Both the position numbers and the translations under genes were made by a program. From NCBI RefSeq assembly GCF_007830435.1, contig NZ_VLLC01000022.1, positions 7,856 through 60,327 on the forward strand: a stretch of DNA of 52,472 nt. Reading direction: 5' to 3'. The notes under the pieces were generated by a model. The model was not told the origin of the DNA. It saw only the letters and a program-made list of their open reading frames with translations, and ran no database searches. Shown here one piece after another: positions 1 through 8,424 of the stretch. Origin of the DNA: Desulfobotulus alkaliphilus (GTDB lineage: Bacteria; Desulfobacterota; Desulfobacteria; Desulfobacterales; ASO4-4). Within the stretch, counting starts at the first letter, position 1; the number at the start of each line of letters is the position of its first letter.

Positions 1-4
1 CCCC

Positions 5-85
5 AAAGCCGCTGACTGAGGCCCTCGAAGCCAGGGGGAGAAGCCCCCTAAAGCCGCTGGCTGAGGCCCTCGAAGCTAGGGGGAG
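5..85. repeat. Tandem direct repeat, two 45-bp-period copies
   Basis: Two near-identical copies lie at 5-40 and 50-85 with a 45-bp period; they differ at two positions. Each holds a near-palindromic centre, CTGAGGCCCTCGAAG. The left window edge may cut a longer array. No gene covers positions 1-260; this repeat and the hairpin repeats at 101-171 fill most of it. Confidence 0.7.
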
Positions 86-100
86 CCTATGATGAAGTTG

Positions 101-171
101 CAGGCGCAAGGCCTGCCCCATGAATGGTTTTACGGCCCTGTTTTGTGTAGGGGCACCCTTTACGGGTGCCC
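101..171. repeat. Dispersed hairpin repeats (two modules)
   Basis: Two modules of one repeat family. The first, about 101-118, contains GGCGCAAGGCCTGCCCC. The second is a hairpin with arms GGGCACCC (151-158) and GGGTGCCC (164-171) around loop TTTAC. Related modules recur near 1284-1306, 1542-1562 and 29122-29142, some inverted. They look like REP-type intergenic elements; no transposase is nearby. Confidence 0.6.
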
Positions 172-260
172 GCAGGCAAAGGTATAATCTGGTCGTGTAT
201 CATTGCTTAAGGTCCATATGGCTGAAAGGCAGTGGTAATTAGAAAATGAAAAGAGTAATT

Positions 261-1286
261 ATGTCATCTCCCTATCGTTCCTGTAAGGAAAAACTTGTGT
301 CCTCCCCCCGCACCTGGCTCATTACGGGGGTGGCGGGTTTTATCGGCTCCAACCTCCTTGAAACCCTTTTAAAGCTCAATCAGAGGGTTGTTGGTCTGGA
401 TAATTTTGCCACAGGCCACAGCTATAATCTGGATGAGGTGCGGTCTTCTGTTTCAGATATCCAGTGGCAGGCCTTTTCATTCATTGAAGGGGATATCTGT
501 GATCCGGAGACCTGTGGCAGGGCCTGCGAAGGTATAGACCATGTGCTGCATCAGGCTGCCCTTGGCTCGGTTCCCAGATCCCTTGAAGATCCCCTCACAA
601 CCAATAAGGCCAACATCGATGGTTTCCTGAACATGCTTGTGGCCGCACGGGATGCGGGCGTGAAAAGCTTTACCTATGCCGCATCCAGTTCCACATACGG
701 AGATCATCCGGGGCTTCCCAAGGTGGAGAACACCATTGGAAAGCCCCTGTCTCCCTATGCTGTCACCAAATATGTGAACGAGCTGTACGCCGATGTTTTT
801 TCACGCTGCTATGGTTTTCATGCCATCGGTCTCCGGTATTTCAATATCTTTGGAAAACGTCAGGACCCCGCCGGAGCCTATGCCGCTGTAATCCCCAAAT
901 GGACGGCGGCCATGATTGCAGGGGATACGGTTTTTATCAACGGAGACGGAGAAACCAGCCGGGATTTCTGCTTCATTGAAAATGCGGTGCAGGCCAATCT
1001 GCTGGCTGCAGTGGCAGGGAATGAGGCAACAAATCAGGTGTATAATGTTGCCGTAGGCGGCAGAACCACCCTGAATGAGCTTTTTCTTTATCTGAGAGAA
1101 GCCCTGAAGGCCAATGGCATTCATTATGATAAAAAGCCCGTGTATCGGGATTTCAGGGCAGGGGATGTGCGCCATTCCCAGGCGGATATAGAAAAGGCAG
1201 GTAAACTTCTGGGCTATGGGCCTGCCTTTACCATCCGGGAGGGCATTCTGGAAGCCATGCCGTGGTATGTAACAAAAGGTGTGTAG
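261..1286 (+). CDS. wbpP: UDP-N-acetylglucosamine 4-epimerase (WbpP/TviC type)
   Basis: NAD-dependent extended SDR enzyme that interconverts UDP-GlcNAc and UDP-GalNAc for surface polysaccharide synthesis. Visible are the Rossmann motif GVAGFIG at residues 23-29, the serine stretch ASSSTYG at 141-147 and the catalytic pair Y166/K170 (YAVTK). The sequence is very close to my recollection of Pseudomonas WbpP throughout, including FGKRQDP and [11 protein letters not shown] chose the ATG at 261: it gives the family-typical distance to WLITG, and AAGAG lies just upstream. An in-frame ATG at 246 would add five residues. The next gene is the UDP-GalNAc dehydrogenase, so the pair should make UDP-GalNAc and then UDP-GalNAcA. 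The stop codon lies inside a dispersed hairpin repeat. Confidence 0.93.
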   Translation: MSSPYRSCKEKLVSSPRTWLITGVAGFIGSNLLETLLKLNQRVVGLDNFATGHSYNLDEVRSSVSDIQWQAFSFIEGDICDPETCGRACEGIDHVLHQAALGSVPRSLEDPLTTNKANIDGFLNMLVAARDAGVKSFTYAASSSTYGDHPGLPKVENTIGKPLSPYAVTKYVNELYADVFSRCYGFHAIGLRYFNIFGKRQDPAGAYAAVIPKWTAAMIAGDTVFINGDGETSRDFCFIENAVQANLLAAVAGNEATNQVYNVAVGGRTTLNELFLYLREALKANGIHYDKKPVYRDFRAGDVRHSQADIEKAGKLLGYGPAFTIREGILEAMPWYVTKGV

Positions 1287-1446
1287 GGGCAGGCCTTGCG
1301 CCTGCCAGAAGGGAGCCGGGTCCTTTAACTTGAGAGAACCCCGAGGCTCTTTTGCCCTCATCCCTGGCCCTTCTCCCAGTGGGAGAAGGGAGAAAACATC
1401 CATCCTCAAGGCCCCCTCTCCCTCTGGGAGAGGGTAGGGGTGAGGG
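1284..1446. repeat. Dispersed hairpin/REP-like repeat cluster
   Basis: Most of the wbpP-wbpO gap (1287-1588) is repeat DNA. At 1284-1306 is a GGCAGGC/GCCTGCC hairpin that overlaps the wbpP stop. At 1368-1390 is the palindrome CCCTTCTCCC-agt-GGGAGAAGGG, and at 1414-1434 CCCTCTCCC-tct-GGGAGAGGG. The flanks CCCTCAT and GGTGAGGG are also roughly complementary, giving a REP-doublet layout. A further copy of the second palindrome lies at 6816-6838. Confidence 0.7.
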
Positions 1447-1541
1447 TCCCATAAAGAAATCTTGCCCAAGGAGAGAAAAGCAAGGGCCTGTGGGTAAATA
1501 TAAGACCAGAGGGAGCCTTGCGGATGCTTTCGTTTTCCTTC

Positions 1542-1562
1542 GGGTACCCGTGAAGGGTACCC
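1542..1562. repeat. Dispersed hairpin repeat, inverted copy
   Basis: Arms GGGTACCC (1542-1549) and GGGTACCC (1555-1562) enclose loop GTGAA. This is the reverse-complement orientation of the module at 151-171. It ends about 17 bp before the wbpO Shine-Dalgarno sequence. Confidence 0.6.
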
Positions 1563-1588
1563 CTACAAAAAAATGACCAGGAGATACA

Positions 1589-2866
1589 ATGCTGACCTTC
1601 GAAAATATACAACCGGCCATTGTTGGCCTTGGCTATGTGGGCCTGCCCCTTGCTGTGGAATTCGGCAAAAAAAGAAGTGTTCTGGGTTTTGATATCAATG
1701 AAAAGCGCATTGCAGAGCTGCGCAGCGGAAAAGATCATACCCTTGAAGTCAGTGAAGATGAAATGGCTGAGGCCAGCCTTTTATCCTTCACGGCAGATCC
1801 CAGGGAGCTTGGCACCTGCAATGTCTTTATTGTGACGGTTCCAACCCCCATAGATGAGTACAAAAATCCGGACCTCACCCCGCTGGTCAAAGCCAGTGAA
1901 GCCATAGGCCGTATCCTCAAAAAAGATGATATTGTCATTTATGAGTCCACCGTTTACCCCGGCGCCACCGAAGAAGTCTGTGTTCCTGTGCTGGAAAGGG
2001 TCTCCGGCCTTGTGTTCAACCAAGACTTTTACGCAGGGTACAGCCCGGAGCGCATCAATCCCGGAGACAAGGAACACCGGGTAAGTACCATTAAAAAAGT
2101 GACGGCAGGCTCCACGCCTGAAGTGGCGGAACTGGTGGATGCCCTTTACCGGGAAATTATCACCGCAGGCACCCACAAGGCCAGCAGCATCAGGGTGGCA
2201 GAGGCCGCCAAGGTTATAGAAAATACCCAGCGGGATGTGAATATTGCTCTCATTAATGAGCTGGCCCTTATTTTCAATAAGATGGGGATAGATACGCAAG
2301 CCGTACTGGAAGCCGCAGGTACCAAGTGGAACTTTCTTCCCTTCCGGCCCGGCTTGGTGGGCGGGCACTGCATTGGGGTTGATCCCTATTATCTCACCCA
2401 CAAGGCGCAGGCCATTGGCTATCATCCGGCCATGATTCTGGCGGGAAGGCGCATCAATGATGGCATGGGCCCCTATGTGGCTTCCCAGCTTGTAAAGGCC
2501 ATGATGAAAAAACGTATCCATGTGGCAGGTTCCCGTGTTCTGCTCATGGGCCTGACCTTCAAGGAAAACTGCCCGGATCTGCGCAACACCCGCATCGTGG
2601 ACATTATGCAGGAGCTTTCCGATTACGGCGTGGATGTGGATGTGTATGATCCCTGGGTGAATCCGGAAGAGGCCTTTGAAGAGTACGGCATCCGGCCTGT
2701 GGAAAGCCCTGAAAAGGGCAGGTATGATGGGGTGATTCTGGCCGTGGCCCATCAGCAGTTCCGGGAGATGGGGGAGGCAGCCATCCGGTCTATGGGAAAA
2801 GAAGACCATGTTCTCTATGATCTGAAGTATGTCCTGACGGCGGAAGAGGCGGATCTCAGGTTATAG
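1589..2866 (+). CDS. wbpO: UDP-N-acetyl-D-galactosamine 6-dehydrogenase (WbpO/TviB type)
   Basis: NAD-dependent UDP-sugar 6-dehydrogenase (UDP-glucose/GDP-mannose dehydrogenase family) that oxidises UDP-GalNAc to UDP-GalNAcA. It has the N-terminal NAD motif GLGYVGLP at residues 13-20, the central SPERINPGD and the catalytic cysteine C261 in [12 protein letters not shown]; the C-terminal domain contains [14 protein letters not shown]. The length, 425 aa, fits the family. AGGAG at 1579-1583 lies five bases before the ATG. It follows wbpP on the same strand and performs the next step of that pathway. Substrate preference for the N-acetylated sugar is inferred from similarity to WbpO/TviB and from the neighbour, not from a single diagnostic residue. 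Confidence 0.92.
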   Translation: MLTFENIQPAIVGLGYVGLPLAVEFGKKRSVLGFDINEKRIAELRSGKDHTLEVSEDEMAEASLLSFTADPRELGTCNVFIVTVPTPIDEYKNPDLTPLVKASEAIGRILKKDDIVIYESTVYPGATEEVCVPVLERVSGLVFNQDFYAGYSPERINPGDKEHRVSTIKKVTAGSTPEVAELVDALYREIITAGTHKASSIRVAEAAKVIENTQRDVNIALINELALIFNKMGIDTQAVLEAAGTKWNFLPFRPGLVGGHCIGVDPYYLTHKAQAIGYHPAMILAGRRINDGMGPYVASQLVKAMMKKRIHVAGSRVLLMGLTFKENCPDLRNTRIVDIMQELSDYGVDVDVYDPWVNPEEAFEEYGIRPVESPEKGRYDGVILAVAHQQFREMGEAAIRSMGKEDHVLYDLKYVLTAEEADLRL

Positions 2867-2973
2867 CGACATCCTGTAATAGCAAACATGCGCCTTTTTT
2901 CTCAGCTTTGCGGCCTGGCACTCAGGCCACAAACAGGATCTGATCAATGTGCAGAAGCCTGCTGGCCTGTTTT

Positions 2974-3354
2974 TCAGGCGCCCCTGCGGTACTCTTTAAG
3001 CATCTCCAGCTCTTTTGGATTCAGGTTGGATAATAAAAGAGACATTCTGCGGATGGGAATATGGGAGAAGGACATGACCGGTTCAAAAATCTGGTCCGCA
3101 ACAATGGAATACTGGTGCGACTGGAGCCGGAAGTAGAGATTTTTGCAGCTCAGTATGAGAGCTTCGTTGGTGTGCGGAGACTTGGCTGGCCAATGCAGAT
3201 TGGATACATAGGAAAATGAAAGGCCAGCATCGCTGATGTCAAGAACCTGCCCGATGCGTATGGGATTGGAATTTAGAATGGCAACCGCATTGGGAAGGGC
3301 TTTGAATCTCGTGTGCCTGCGCCTTTCAGCGCCTGCCGGGGGGATCTCGCTCAT
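2974..3354 (-). CDS. PilZ-domain protein (putative cyclic-di-GMP receptor)
   Basis: Small single-domain PilZ protein. The c-di-GMP-binding signatures are visible: the arginine-rich RRRHTR at residues 11-16 (RxxxR) and DISDAG at 39-44 (D/NxSxxG). PilZ proteins commonly control motility or polysaccharide export, which fits a place inside a polysaccharide locus; its target is unknown. I used the ATG at 3354, preceded by AGGAC, because PilZ domains normally start near the RxxxR motif. In-frame ATGs at 3426 (AGGAC nine bases upstream) and 3435 would add 24-27 residues without recognisable features. It converges on wbpO. A GGCCTG/CAGGCC hairpin lies between the two stops. Confidence 0.8.
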   Translation of the reverse strand: MSEIPPAGAERRRHTRFKALPNAVAILNSNPIRIGQVLDISDAGLSFSYVSNLHWPAKSPHTNEALILSCKNLYFRLQSHQYSIVADQIFEPVMSFSHIPIRRMSLLLSNLNPKELEMLKEYRRGA

Positions 3355-3512
3355 GGTTTGTGTCCTGTGTGCATCGTTAAATGTTTGCTGATATATCAAC
3401 TGAATATTAAAGCATATTGTTTTCATAGATACCATGTCCTATATATAAAAAACAAGTCGATTTTATGAATATTTATCGGGAAAGCACACAGGCCTTTTTG
3501 CTGAGAGTGTAG

Positions 3513-3541
3513 TTGCAATTTTTTGATACCTGAAATATAAA
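3513..3541 (+). promoter_or_regulatory. Sigma-70-type promoter for galE and the downstream cluster
   Basis: TTGCAA (3513-3518), a 17-bp spacer and TATAAA (3536-3541) form a good -35/-10 pair. They lie 35 bp upstream of the galE ATG, in the gap between the divergent PilZ gene and galE. Because the following genes overlap, this promoter could drive galE and the RiPP-like cluster. Prediction from sequence only. Confidence 0.55.
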
Positions 3542-3575
3542 CACCGTAAACAGTCTGGATGAAAACAGGAAAAGC

Positions 3576-4598
3576 ATGAAAATACTGGTAACGGGTGGTG
3601 CGGGCTACATTGGCACCCATACCCTTGTGTCGCTTCGGCAAAGTGGTTTTGATGTCCTTGTGCTGGATAATTTTTCCAACAGTTCTCCCGTGTCTCTGGT
3701 CCGTGTGGCTGAAATAACGGGAAAGCCCGCATCCTTTGTTGAGGGAGATGTCCGGGACAGGGAGCTTCTGGCATCGGTTTTTGAAGAGCACCGCATCCAT
3801 GCGGTGATTCACTTTGCGGGTCTTAAGGCTGTGGGGGAGAGTGTGGAAAAGCCCCTTGCCTATTATGATAACAATGTGTACGGAACGCTGGTCCTGTGTC
3901 AGGCCATGGCAGAAGCCGGGGTTTTCCAGCTTGTGTTCAGTTCTTCCGCAACGGTTTACGGAGAGCCGGATACCATGCCCATCCGTGAAGATTTCCCCAC
4001 AGGCAGGCCCTCCAACCCCTATGGCCGGTCCAAGCTGATGGTGGAAGAGATTCTTAAAGATCTCAGCCTTTCCGATTCCCGCTGGTCCATCGCCCTTCTG
4101 CGGTATTTCAATCCTGTGGGTGCCCATGAAAGCGGTCTTATCGGTGAAGACCCGGCAGGAATACCCAATAATCTCCTGCCCTATATCAGTCAGGTAGCCG
4201 TGGGGCGGCTTGAGCGTCTGGCCGTTTACGGCAATGACTATCCCACGGCAGATGGTACGGGTGTGAGGGATTATATCCATGTCATGGACCTTGCTATGGG
4301 CCATGTAAAGGCCCTGCGCGCCATTGTCCAGCAGCAGGGCGTTGGTGTCTGGAATCTTGGTACGGGCAGGGGAACATCCGTTCTGGAGATGATCTCTGCC
4401 TTTGAAGCCGCATCCGGCAAAAAAATTCCCCATACCTTTGCGCCCCGAAGACAGGGGGATATTGCTGCCTGCTGGGCAGATCCATCCAAAGCCCAAAAAG
4501 AACTGGGATGGAAGGCCGAAAGAAACCTTGTGGATATGATGCAGGACACCTGGCGCTGGCAGTCAGGGAATCCGGATGGGTATGGTGATATCGTATGA
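3576..4598 (+). CDS. galE: UDP-glucose 4-epimerase
   Basis: Interconverts UDP-glucose and UDP-galactose using bound NAD, supplying galactosyl donors for polysaccharide. Signature residues: GGAGYIG at 7-13, SSSATVYG at 123-129, and catalytic Y149/K153 in YGRSK, followed by LRYFNPVGAHESG, a strong GalE hallmark. The length of 340 aa is typical. The start is preceded by AGGAAA. Its TGA overlaps the next ATG (ATGA at 4595), coupling it to the nucleotidyltransferase gene and so to the RiPP-like cluster. It differs clearly from the WbpP-type epimerase at 261, so the locus holds two distinct 4-epimerases. Confidence 0.96.
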   Translation: MKILVTGGAGYIGTHTLVSLRQSGFDVLVLDNFSNSSPVSLVRVAEITGKPASFVEGDVRDRELLASVFEEHRIHAVIHFAGLKAVGESVEKPLAYYDNNVYGTLVLCQAMAEAGVFQLVFSSSATVYGEPDTMPIREDFPTGRPSNPYGRSKLMVEEILKDLSLSDSRWSIALLRYFNPVGAHESGLIGEDPAGIPNNLLPYISQVAVGRLERLAVYGNDYPTADGTGVRDYIHVMDLAMGHVKALRAIVQQQGVGVWNLGTGRGTSVLEMISAFEAASGKKIPHTFAPRRQGDIAACWADPSKAQKELGWKAERNLVDMMQDTWRWQSGNPDGYGDIV

Positions 4599-5779
4599 AC
4601 TTGTCCTTTAAAAATCAGCTTCTTTGTGATGCCTTGAAAGCACAGATGCATGGCCGGTCATTTGTCTGGCCATCCGGTCTGCCCGAAGGTTTCTGGGATG
4701 AGCTGATGGCCGAAGCGGAAGATCAGGGCCTTTTTTTTCTCTTGGGCAGCTCTCTTTTGGAGGGCATGGATTTGTATGGAGACATGGAGGCTAAGGAAAA
4801 ATGCGCTGTAAGGCTCAAAGGATATGAAAATCGCTCCTTTCAGCTTTCCATAAAACTCCTTAAAATTCTCGGGCTGCTTCAGGCTGAAGGGATTGTTGCC
4901 GTACCTGTGAAGGGGCCTTTGCTCGCGGAATACCTGTACGGAGACGTGGCAAAAAGAACCTTTGCGGATCTGGATATTTTTATTTATGAAAAAGATCTTT
5001 TCAGTGCTGTGGAGATTCTGGAAAAGGCAGGGTATAGTCCTGAGCTGAAACTGAGTTCCCGTGAGATGAAGAAGTTTTCAAATCAGGAATATGATTTCAA
5101 GCTGTATGATGCAAAGTCCCACACCATTGTGGAGTTGCACTGGGAACTTTCAGGGAGATACACGAAAAAACCAATGATACTGGAAGATTATGCAGGAAGG
5201 CTAGAAAAGGCATCCGTTCTGGGCAAGGTGGTAGATAAACTCCCGGACTCCATTGATTTCATCTACCTCTGTCTGCATTCGGCCAAGCATTGTTTTGAGA
5301 GATTTGAAATGCTTTATGCCATTGCCATATATTATCAAAAGTTTTCAGAAGAAGAGCTGGACGCTCTGCTGGAAATCGTTTCCTCCATGAAGTGCAGGAA
5401 AATTTTTCTTTTTTCCCTTTATATGTGCCATAGACTACTCGGTCTTGATCTGTCAGGGCATATTACCTCAGAATCAGCCAGATATTCTTATTTCGACACA
5501 CTTGTGTGTCGCGTTCTTTATTTTATTGAAAACAGACATGATCTTTCCGATACAAGGTTTTCCACAACGCATATCCGTTTGCAGGACAGCGTTTTATTGA
5601 GGGGGGCTTTCATTTTTCGCTTGATTTTTACGCCAACATGTAAAGAATGGCATCTATTCAGGCTGCCTTATCGCCTTACCTTCCTCTACCGATGGATAAG
5701 GCCCTTTCGGCTTGCTGTGGCCTATGCGCAAAAGCGACTTTTTGCAAAGACTTCCGTCCGTACCGGAGGGCAGAGATGA
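4595..5779 (+). CDS. Nucleotidyltransferase-family protein (PF14907-like, NTP_transf_5)
   Basis: 394-aa protein of the uncharacterised nucleotidyltransferase family found in peptide-modification and exopolysaccharide clusters. The hallmark stretch is visible: VPVKGPLLAEYLYGD near residues 103-117, then FADLDIFI with candidate metal-binding D125 and D127, then a VELHWEL motif. The C-terminal half is helical and family-specific. Chemistry and substrate are unproven. In RiPP loci of the paeninodin kind, such genes sit beside HPr-kinase-like genes and have been suspected of acting on the phosphorylated peptide. Both ends overlap neighbours by ATGA (galE upstream, HprK-like gene downstream), indicating tight co-translation. 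Confidence 0.8.
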   Translation: MNLSFKNQLLCDALKAQMHGRSFVWPSGLPEGFWDELMAEAEDQGLFFLLGSSLLEGMDLYGDMEAKEKCAVRLKGYENRSFQLSIKLLKILGLLQAEGIVAVPVKGPLLAEYLYGDVAKRTFADLDIFIYEKDLFSAVEILEKAGYSPELKLSSREMKKFSNQEYDFKLYDAKSHTIVELHWELSGRYTKKPMILEDYAGRLEKASVLGKVVDKLPDSIDFIYLCLHSAKHCFERFEMLYAIAIYYQKFSEEELDALLEIVSSMKCRKIFLFSLYMCHRLLGLDLSGHITSESARYSYFDTLVCRVLYFIENRHDLSDTRFSTTHIRLQDSVLLRGAFIFRLIFTPTCKEWHLFRLPYRLTFLYRWIRPFRLAVAYAQKRLFAKTSVRTGGQR

Positions 5780-6672
5780 ACCAGAAAAATTACCGTGTAG
5801 GGGATATCCGTATTCGCTTGTATTCAGAACTTGAAATTACTGATAAAACCTTTGCTCCGAAGTTTGCCTTGTTTGAGGACACAGGGGGGCCTGCGGAAGA
5901 CGAGGTTGTGCTGCGCCATCACTTCCATATTCCAGAACTGGATGCACATGGTTTTGAAAAAAAGGTATATGAGAAATCACCGTGGGTGATTTATAAAAAT
6001 GGGGATCAGTGGGTGTATATCCTTGAAACCAGCCCTGATCCGGATAAAAAAGAAATCCGTCAGCTCACCATTTTCAATAGGGACCACACGGAAGCAGATA
6101 TCTACAATGGAGAGTTGAACAGCCGGGCCTGGCTCAATGGCGGGATGGGGTCTCTGACCCTTGCACCTACGGATCAGATTTTTCTGTCCCGTGTCCTTGC
6201 GGACCGTAACGGCTGCTTTCTGCATTCAGATGGCATAAAGCTTGATGGCTCAGGTTTTCTTTTTGCCGGGCACTCCGGTGCAGGTAAATCCACCATTGCC
6301 ACCCTTTTGCAGGACAAGGCAGAAATCCTCTGTGACGACAGAATGATTATCCGGAAAAAAAGATCCGATGACAGATACCACATATACGGTAACTGGAGCC
6401 ATGGTACTTTGCCCATTGTTTCTCCGGCCTCTGCTCCCCTGAAAGCCCTTTTTTTCCTTGAGCAGTCACCGGACAATGCAATTCTTCCTTTAGATTCCCG
6501 CATGGATGCCATACAACGCTTCCTTGCCGTTCTCATAAAGCCCATGGTCACAAGGGACTGGTGGGAGAAAATGCTGGATCTGGCCGAAGATATCGTAGAT
6601 TCTGTTCCCTGTTACAGGTTGAAATTTGATAAAAGTGGAGATATCTACCAGCATATCCGGAAGCTGGTATGA
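5776..6672 (+). CDS. HPr kinase-like P-loop protein (RiPP/polysaccharide-associated)
   Basis: 298-aa protein with the C-terminal-domain fold of HPr Ser kinase/phosphorylase. Walker A is GHSGAGKST at residues 165-173, followed by an acidic CDDR near 186-189 that matches the kinase metal site. The N-terminal ~140 residues are not the canonical HprK domain. Relatives in lasso-peptide clusters (the PadeK/ThcoK type) phosphorylate a C-terminal serine of the precursor peptide; here that role is an inference. The ATG at 5776 overlaps the upstream TGA and follows GGAGGG, so the longer in-frame start at 5647 is rejected. It is followed by a 246-bp gap with a repeat, then the first radical SAM gene. 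Confidence 0.78.
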   Translation: MNQKNYRVGDIRIRLYSELEITDKTFAPKFALFEDTGGPAEDEVVLRHHFHIPELDAHGFEKKVYEKSPWVIYKNGDQWVYILETSPDPDKKEIRQLTIFNRDHTEADIYNGELNSRAWLNGGMGSLTLAPTDQIFLSRVLADRNGCFLHSDGIKLDGSGFLFAGHSGAGKSTIATLLQDKAEILCDDRMIIRKKRSDDRYHIYGNWSHGTLPIVSPASAPLKALFFLEQSPDNAILPLDSRMDAIQRFLAVLIKPMVTRDWWEKMLDLAEDIVDSVPCYRLKFDKSGDIYQHIRKLV

Positions 6673-6815
6673 ACTGGGCCGGTGTTTTTATTATATGAAA
6701 CCAAGGCCTGCTTAAGACTCCTTCTTCCATTGGGCTTATCTTCACCCACAGGTCGGATTTCAGAAATTCGGGGTGGGAATATGGAGAAAATGGTGGGCCA
6801 CAGACCTGCTTTTCT

Positions 6816-6838
6816 CCCTTCTCCCACTGGGAGAAGGG
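6816..6838. repeat. Dispersed palindrome (copy of the 1368-1390 element)
   Basis: CCCTTCTCCC (6816-6825), loop ACT and GGGAGAAGGG (6829-6838), followed by TCGGGGTC. The arms are the same as at 1368-1390. It lies in the untranslated gap 6673-6918 between the HprK-like and radical SAM genes. Confidence 0.7.
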
Positions 6839-6918
6839 TCGGGGTCCGTTGCCGGGTGCATTTAATATCGGAAGTTATTGTATGCGTAACAAGTTCTGTC
6901 CAGCAAGGTGGTAGGTTT

Positions 6919-8094
6919 ATGGCATCTGATTATATGAAGACGGAAAGTCTGGGGTCTTCTGCATCCTGGCCTGGAAAAAACAGCCTTTTGCCCCACCTTG
7001 ACATGGAACTTACGGAACGCTGTAACAACAGATGTATCCACTGCTATATCAATCAGCCGGAAAATGATGCCCAACTGAAGGTAAGGGAACTCTCCACAGA
7101 TGAGATTAAGGCTATTGTTAAAGATGCGGCAGGCCTTGGTTGCATGTCCATCCGTTTTACAGGAGGAGAACCCCTTCTGCGGGAAGATTTTTCTGAAATA
7201 TATCTTTTTACGAGAAGGCAGGGTATCCGTGTTACCCTGTTCACCAATGCAACCCTCATGGATGAAGCCCTCACGGATCTCTTTGTGAAATATCCACCGG
7301 GCAGCCCTGTGGAAGTTACCCTCTACGGCATGACTTCGGATAGCTATGAAGCCATATCCCTTGTAAAAGGCAGCTTTGCAAAGGCCATGGCAGGCATTGG
7401 CCTGTTAAGGAAAAAGGGGATTCCCTTTTATGTGAAAAGTATATACTTTAAGGGCCGGGAAGCGGATAAGGAGGCCTTTGCGGATTTTGTGGAAAAAGAT
7501 CTTTCAGCAGATACGCCACCGGCTTTTTCCATGAATTTTGATCTGAGGGCGAGAAGGGATATGCCCGCCAAGGTGGACTTCATTAAATCCCTGCGGGTTT
7601 CTCCTGAAGAATCTGTAGTGGCTCTGGAGAAATATAAAGATGCGTACATCAAAGACAGCAGGCGATTTGCCCGGAAGTTCATGGGGCCTGCCGGAGACAG
7701 GCTCTTTAACTGTGGCTGCGGCAAGGGCGGGAGTGTGGATGCCTATGGCTTTTTTCAGCCCTGTCTTCTTCTTCGTCACCCGGAATCGGTGTATGATTTA
7801 AAAAAGGGTTCCTTTAAACAGGCTCTGCAGGTCTTTTTTCCTGAACTGCGGGAAAAAATATCCACCAATGGAAAATATCTGCAACGCTGTGCAGGGTGTT
7901 TTCTCCATGGTTTCTGTGATCAGTGCCCGGCTAAATCCTGGATGGAACATGGCCTTCTGGATGAGCCGGTGGAATACTGCTGTGAACTTGCCCATGCAAA
8001 GGCACGCTTTCTTGGTCTTTTGGGTGATAAGGAAAGGGCATGGGAAGTAAAAGACTGGAAGGTCAGGCTTGACAGGTTTGTCACCCATGGGTGA
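6919..8094 (+). CDS. Radical SAM/SPASM peptide-modifying enzyme 1
   Basis: 391-aa radical SAM enzyme. The [4Fe-4S]/SAM motif CxxxCxxC is C35, C39, C42 (CNNRCIHC), followed by the SAM-binding FTGGEPLL. The C-terminal region has the cysteine pattern of a SPASM domain that binds auxiliary clusters: NCGCGKGG, then FFQPC, then RCAGCFLHGFCDQCPAKS and YCC. This architecture is typical of enzymes that install crosslinks or other changes on peptides, usually guided by a PqqD-like domain, which the next gene encodes. I chose the ATG at 6919 (AAGGTGG upstream). The in-frame start at 6682 would translate through the palindromic repeat. It is a paralogue of the enzyme at 8934. The modification chemistry cannot be told from sequence. 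Confidence 0.88.
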   Translation: MASDYMKTESLGSSASWPGKNSLLPHLDMELTERCNNRCIHCYINQPENDAQLKVRELSTDEIKAIVKDAAGLGCMSIRFTGGEPLLREDFSEIYLFTRRQGIRVTLFTNATLMDEALTDLFVKYPPGSPVEVTLYGMTSDSYEAISLVKGSFAKAMAGIGLLRKKGIPFYVKSIYFKGREADKEAFADFVEKDLSADTPPAFSMNFDLRARRDMPAKVDFIKSLRVSPEESVVALEKYKDAYIKDSRRFARKFMGPAGDRLFNCGCGKGGSVDAYGFFQPCLLLRHPESVYDLKKGSFKQALQVFFPELREKISTNGKYLQRCAGCFLHGFCDQCPAKSWMEHGLLDEPVEYCCELAHAKARFLGLLGDKERAWEVKDWKVRLDRFVTHG

Positions 8095-8124
8095 TATGTT
8101 CCTTTTTATGGAGGAAGATTTGTG

Positions 8125-8424
8125 ATGGAAATTGATGTGAATGCCGTTTACCTGCCTTCCGAGGATGTGGTGGCAAGAAAGATTGATGATGCCTTTATTC
8201 TGGTGCCCATTGCATCGGGTGTTGGTAGCATGGAGGATGAGCTTTATACCCTCAACGAAACGGGCCATATCATCTGGGAGGGCCTGGCTCCCGGCAGACG
8301 GGTGGTGGATCTGGCAAAATCCCTTGCAGAGGAATACGATGCTTCAGAAGAAGAGATAAGACAGGATATTCAGGGTATTCTGACAGAACTGTTAAAATTG
8401 AATATGATCCATAAAGATGGGTGA
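8125..8424 (+). CDS. PqqD-family leader-binding protein (RiPP recognition element)
   Basis: 99-aa PqqD-like protein. The family core is recognisable: a strand-rich N-terminus, the conserved LNETGHIIWEGL near residues 44-55, then a helical part with VDLAKSLAEEYD and a terminal helix. PqqD proteins bind the leader peptide and present the precursor to a radical SAM partner. It sits between two radical SAM/SPASM genes and could serve both. Start: AGGA at 8112-8115 is nine bases before ATG 8125; a GTG immediately upstream (8122) is a possible alternative. Its 3' end overlaps the S26 peptidase gene by 8 bp. Confidence 0.87.
   Translation: MEIDVNAVYLPSEDVVARKIDDAFILVPIASGVGSMEDELYTLNETGHIIWEGLAPGRRVVDLAKSLAEEYDASEEEIRQDIQGILTELLKLNMIHKDG

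Noticed and set aside
1781-2809. 342-aa minus-strand ORF opposite wbpO
   Set aside because: It is the antisense shadow of a strongly conserved gene; its composition is His/Gly/Asn-rich with no family features.
3423-4496. 357-aa minus-strand ORF opposite galE
   Set aside because: Shadow of galE; no ribosome site or recognisable domain.
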